Source: JAYZQT01 sp036136335
GTDB lineage: Bacteria > Pseudomonadota > Alphaproteobacteria > MPNO01 > UBA830
DNA length: 64,000 nt
Direction: 5' to 3'
NCBI GenBank assembly: GCA_036136335.1
Contig: JAYZQT010000039.1
Location: forward strand, 1-64,000
Shown piece after piece: positions 60,802-64,000 of the stretch. The notes beneath the pieces are model-generated. The model was not told the origin of the DNA and did no database searches. It saw nothing but the letters and a program-made list of their open reading frames with translations. The position numbers and the translations under genes were made by a program. Position 1 is the stretch's first letter, and each line of letters starts with the position of its first letter.

Positions 60802-62396
60802 GCCCGCATCGTTGGCATCGGGCTGGTGTCTACAAGTTCTATTTGTTTGAGGGCGAGCTTTTCGAACAACTCGGCCCGGACGCCAGAGTATCCGGGATCG
60901 TTGAACAGGTTTTCCATCTCGATCGGATCGTTCTCGCGATCATACAGCTCTCCCCAGTCCTCGCCGCGAGAGACCGTGAGACGATAGCGGTCTGTAATAA
61001 GCGTTCGGATCCTCGGAGGGTTTTTGTACCCGAAGTAAACCCGTTGCTGATCGTCCTCCACGATTATCGAGTCCACGGCTCCCGGGTCCTTCCGGTTATT
61101 TATGGCGTTTACAAGACTGCGCCCCTGAATGCCGTTGTAAGGCTCGACCTGAGCACGATCAAGAATTGTTTGGGCTATGTCTACCGTGCCGGCTAGGGTG
61201 GTTGTGGTGTGTGCCTGCGCGTCTGGCTCCGCCCAGATGAACGGTACGCGGGTCACACCCTCGAAATGTGCGGGCCCTTTCAGCATCAGCCCATGGTCGC
61301 CGAGGAAATCACCGTGGTCTGCAGTAAAAATCACGATTGTATTATCAGAGAGACCAGCCTCTTCCAGTTTTACGAGAATTTCTCCCACGGCATCGTCGAT
61401 CATTGCGATCATGCCGCAAGTAAGCGCTCGTGCCTCCAGAACCTCTTGCTCGTAAACAGCAAACGCATTTTGGGAATTTGTAACGGCTTCGCCGGATTGG
61501 CGTGCCTCACGGGCCCATTTGACGTGCGGTGGTGGCTCCACATTTCCGTAGTCAAAGCTGGCAGGTAATTCCATGTCTGTGGGTTTATACATCTCCCAGT
61601 ATTTTCCAGGCGGCGTAAACGGGTGGTGTGGGTCGGGAAACGACGCCATCAGAAAGAATGGCTGTGAACCTTCAGCAGCTGCATGCTGGTCAATATATTC
61701 CATCGTTTTCTGTTTGACGTACGTCGTTGGATAGAATTCCTCTGGAATGGCGGTGCGGTAGGCTTGTGGGCAGCTGTAGTCGTGTTCCAGCTGATTGTCG
61801 CGATTGCGAAGGTCGTCGGCATCTTCTCGCTGTTCCTTGAACCACACGTAGTACTGGCCTCCCACATGATCGGAATGTTCGGTACATAAATCGACGTGAT
61901 CAAACCCGTAGAACGGCAGGTCCAGATCGTACGGCTTCCCCGGCTTCCAGGTATCTGGATGCTCCTGGGCGTAGTTGCCCGTGGTATCGGTGGAGAATGC
62001 TTCCGGCATTGTATCCCTCAGGGATTGATACCCTTCTTTCCTTTCCGGGCGCGCATGCATCGCGGGCATCGCGGTCATGTTCTGAATGTGACTTTTACCA
62101 ACAAGTGCGGTTGCGTAGCCGCTTTGCCGCAAGCCCTCTGTGAAGGTACTTGCGCGCATATCCAGGGGAATGCCGTTTGAGCGGACTCCGTGTAGAGATG
62201 GCATTCTGCCTGTAACCAGCGTAGACCTGTTTGGCTGACAAACGGGAGTTGCGACGTAGAACCTGTCAAATTTGGTTCCACCAGCCGCAATTGAATCGAT
62301 GTTCGGCGTCTTTAAAACGGGGTGCCCTGCGCAACCCAGGTGATCCCCTCGAAGCTGGTCCGTTATTATGAACAGAAAATTTGGTCGATCGGTCAT
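60798..62396 (-). CDS. Type I (formylglycine) sulfatase
   Basis: A 532-aa alkaline-phosphatase-superfamily hydrolase. The N-terminus has the first metal motif FIITDQLRGDHLG, and the CxPxR activation motif is CQPNRSTLVTGR (Cys53 to be converted to formylglycine, Arg57). The second metal site is FTADHGDFLGDHG. It resembles aryl-, choline- or polysaccharide sulfatases. No signal peptide is seen, so it may act in the cytoplasm. No formylglycine-generating enzyme is in the window. Confidence 0.93.
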   Translation of the reverse strand: MTDRPNFLFIITDQLRGDHLGCAGHPVLKTPNIDSIAAGGTKFDRFYVATPVCQPNRSTLVTGRMPSLHGVRSNGIPLDMRASTFTEGLRQSGYATALVGKSHIQNMTAMPAMHARPERKEGYQSLRDTMPEAFSTDTTGNYAQEHPDTWKPGKPYDLDLPFYGFDHVDLCTEHSDHVGGQYYVWFKEQREDADDLRNRDNQLEHDYSCPQAYRTAIPEEFYPTTYVKQKTMEYIDQHAAAEGSQPFFLMASFPDPHHPFTPPGKYWEMYKPTDMELPASFDYGNVEPPPHVKWAREARQSGEAVTNSQNAFAVYEQEVLEARALTCGMIAMIDDAVGEILVKLEEAGLSDNTIVIFTADHGDFLGDHGLMLKGPAHFEGVTRVPFIWAEPDAQAHTTTTLAGTVDIAQTILDRAQVEPYNGIQGRSLVNAINNRKDPGAVDSIIVEDDQQRVYFGYKNPPRIRTLITDRYRLTVSRGEDWGELYDRENDPIEMENLFNDPGYSGVRAELFEKLALKQIELVDTSPMPTMRA

Positions 62397-62473
62397 GCCA
62401 GGTCCCGTCTATCATTATGGATGTGTGTATAGCGAAAATTCTGCATAGCTGAAATGTAATAGCATGCGGCGTT

Positions 62474-63178
62474 TTATTTTTCCGGGTCGCCGGCCGTCAG
62501 GTAGTCCCACATGCGCTCGAATATCTGTCCAGAGGAGACGGCACGGGCTTTTGCCTGTTCTGTCGAATAGATGAGTGATTTTTGTTCCTGACCCGTTGCC
62601 ATTACTGCGAGTTCCGTTTTCGCGGCTTCTTCCAGAAAAAATGCCATGACAATCGCTTCCTCCACGGTTGCTCCGGTCAGGATACACCCGTTGCCACGCA
62701 TCACGATTGCCCTCGCATCTCCGAGAGTTGTTGCAAGTTCTGCTGCCGCCGTATCATCCCGAAGTAGCAGTGGATCGTTCCACAATGGCGGTGCTGGCGC
62801 AAAATAACTGGCAAAACCAATTCGTGGTTTGGGTGTGCGTTCGAAAGTCGAAAGTGTCATTACGTCCCGCAGAAAGGTTCTTGCAATTCCGTTAACGTCC
62901 GTTCGGCGTTTGTAAATCTGCTGATGGCATCGCACCTCTCCCAGGACCCCGCCGGGGAGCGGACCGTCGACCGGAACGATAGCTCCGGGATCATCTGGCG
63001 TAATCAGGCCCATTGGTTTTGCTGCACATACCAGAAACGACTGAGCGTCAATTCGGGCACTCACATGACCGTATGCGTGGCCAAGATTATGCCGTCCAAG
63101 TGCACGCGCTGCCTGGCGGACACGTATCTGGGTTTTTTCTCTTGGCTCGTCCATGTGTATAAAATCAGTTCTGGACAT
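62474..63178 (-). CDS. Class II aldolase/adducin family protein
   Basis: A 234-aa metal-dependent aldolase/adducin domain. From ATG 63178 (GAAGG five bases upstream) it starts MSRTDFIHMDEP. Family features are HAYGHVSARID, the metal-proximal segment VRCHQQIYKRRTDVNGIARTF (where the usual HxH is altered) and RGNGCILTGATVEEAI. Such enzymes cleave or decarboxylate hydroxy acids or sugar phosphates. It overlaps the VOC gene by 14 bases on the same strand. Confidence 0.85.
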   Translation of the reverse strand: MSRTDFIHMDEPREKTQIRVRQAARALGRHNLGHAYGHVSARIDAQSFLVCAAKPMGLITPDDPGAIVPVDGPLPGGVLGEVRCHQQIYKRRTDVNGIARTFLRDVMTLSTFERTPKPRIGFASYFAPAPPLWNDPLLLRDDTAAAELATTLGDARAIVMRGNGCILTGATVEEAIVMAFFLEEAAKTELAVMATGQEQKSLIYSTEQAKARAVSSGQIFERMWDYLTAGDPEK

Positions 63179-64000
63179 TGGAACCTTCACCAGTCTCAAA
63201 TTCCGGGATATCTGGTTTGGAGCCCCAAATGCAGAAAGAATCAGTTGTGAACGGGAACTGCCGTGGACGCCAGTTGTCTCCAGGTTTTATCATGCGCACG
63301 CCGGAGGAATACTCGTAAACCATGCCGTCGGGTCCCTCGAAATAAAGGAAAGTTGCTCCGGAAGTGGCGTGGCGACCCGGGCCAAACACAACCCGGACTT
63401 GCCGTTCCTCGAAAAAATACGACGACCTCATCAGGTCATCCGTTTCCCTGACCTGGAAGTTTATGTGCTGCACGCCTGCCTCGTTGGTAGGAAACAATGC
63501 GAATCGGTGATGAACTTCATCAAAAGACATTAGCGGCGCATCTCCGATCCAGTCATTTGATCGAATGTTGAAAAGGCCGCACCAGAATTTTTCATCACGC
63601 CGCGCGTCGGTTGTTTTCAGTCCTATGTGATTGAACCAGTAAACGCCTGCGTCTCGGCCCGGAAAATAACGCCGGCCTGAAGCGAATGGTCTTACAACCA
63701 AATCGAACGCGTTCCCTGTTGGATCGCTGAACGTGAGGTATTTCATGCACCGGCGGCTTGCTGCTCCTTCATCATCTCCCCACGTGACTTTCACGCCGTT
63801 TGCTTCCAGATGCGACGCGGCCCCGTCCAGCGCCTTATAGTCAGAAACCTCCAGTCCAACTGTGTTGTCTTTGGGGTCTCCGTCAAAATAGCAGATGTTG
63901 TGATCCCGGTCGTCGCCGCGCAAATAAATGCGGCCGTTTTCACGCGAGACTTCCTCTAGCCCGTAAATTTCCTGTGCCCAATTCGACGTGGCCGCCGCAT
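63165..64000 (-). CDS. VOC-family protein, extradiol dioxygenase-like (5' end cut by window edge)
   Basis: The frame is open from 63165 to the window edge on the minus strand (278 residues seen), beginning inside TSNWAQEIYGLEEVSREN. Two VOC repeats are visible. The second has metal ligands in NHIGLKTTD (His), QHINFQV (His) and FEGPDGMVYEYS (Glu), as in 2,3-dihydroxybiphenyl dioxygenase and related ring-cleavage enzymes. A TTG at 63923 is not the true start because the upstream residues fit the VOC fold. Likely cotranscribed with the overlapping aldolase gene. Confidence 0.88.
   Translation of the reverse strand, partial: AAATSNWAQEIYGLEEVSRENGRIYLRGDDRDHNICYFDGDPKDNTVGLEVSDYKALDGAASHLEANGVKVTWGDDEGAASRRCMKYLTFSDPTGNAFDLVVRPFASGRRYFPGRDAGVYWFNHIGLKTTDARRDEKFWCGLFNIRSNDWIGDAPLMSFDEVHHRFALFPTNEAGVQHINFQVRETDDLMRSSYFFEERQVRVVFGPGRHATSGATFLYFEGPDGMVYEYSSGVRMIKPGDNWRPRQFPFTTDSFCIWGSKPDIPEFETGEGSNVQN

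Overview
The window looks like the chromosome of an alphaproteobacterium, probably a marine or free-living Rhodospirillales-like lineage. This rests on gene order and protein type: hflK-hflC-DUF2065-degP-miaA followed by ilvB-ilvN-ilvC-leuA and mreBCD-mrdA-mrdB is a familiar alphaproteobacterial arrangement, base composition is moderate, and there is a Gram-negative 'marine' sortase with its VIT/VWA partner. No database search was possible; all family names are by motif recognition.

Region 1-17.5 kb is core housekeeping DNA. A divergent pair (mrp plus a metallo-beta-lactamase-fold gene cut by the left edge) faces hflK-hflC-DUF2065-degP-miaA. A terminator-like hairpin lies between miaA and ilvB and may be an attenuator. 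Then come acetolactate synthase (two subunits), ilvC, leuA, the cell-shape cluster mreB-mreC-mreD-mrdA-mrdB, and tRNA-Lys(CTT) with a strong terminator.

Region 17.5-26 kb begins right behind the tRNA and is a mosaic: a G+C-rich Rieske oxygenase, tiny genes and gene fragments (lipoprotein, a zinc-ribbon-like piece, a 17-codon ORF with a very strong ribosome site), a G+C-rich DMT exporter, a sortase/VIT-VWA pair and a flavin monooxygenase. It looks like an insertion hotspot at the tRNA.

Region 26-64 kb is a dense catabolic island. Its centre (29.7-44.4 kb) is a tightly overlapping operon: a KstD/fumarate-reductase-type flavoprotein, a V4R-like protein, an aconitase-family large/small subunit pair, HyuB and HyuA, a second flavoprotein, a truncated CoxL, an intact CoxM-CoxS-CoxL hydroxylase, and an enoyl-CoA hydratase homologue. 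This combination suggests hydroxylation of an (N-)heterocycle, ring reduction or desaturation, ATP-dependent opening of a cyclic amide, hydration, and CoA-dependent or hydratase steps. The substrate is unknown. Around it lie two more Rieske oxygenases, GST, an ABM protein, cupins, SDR and epimerase enzymes, a 2-hydroxy-acid oxidase, a TRAP transporter (DctP plus fused DctQM), an FAH-family hydrolase, a CocE-type esterase, an LLM flavoenzyme, a DMT permease, RidA, an acyl-CoA ligase with an FlK-like thioesterase, an amidohydrolase, a sulfatase, a class II aldolase and a VOC dioxygenase-like gene cut by the right edge.

Two promoter regions of the island (29681 and 46910) carry near-perfect palindromes with the same ATAC-C-GTAT core, which suggests one regulator controls both the main operon and the SDR/cupin group. 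No regulator gene is present in the window.
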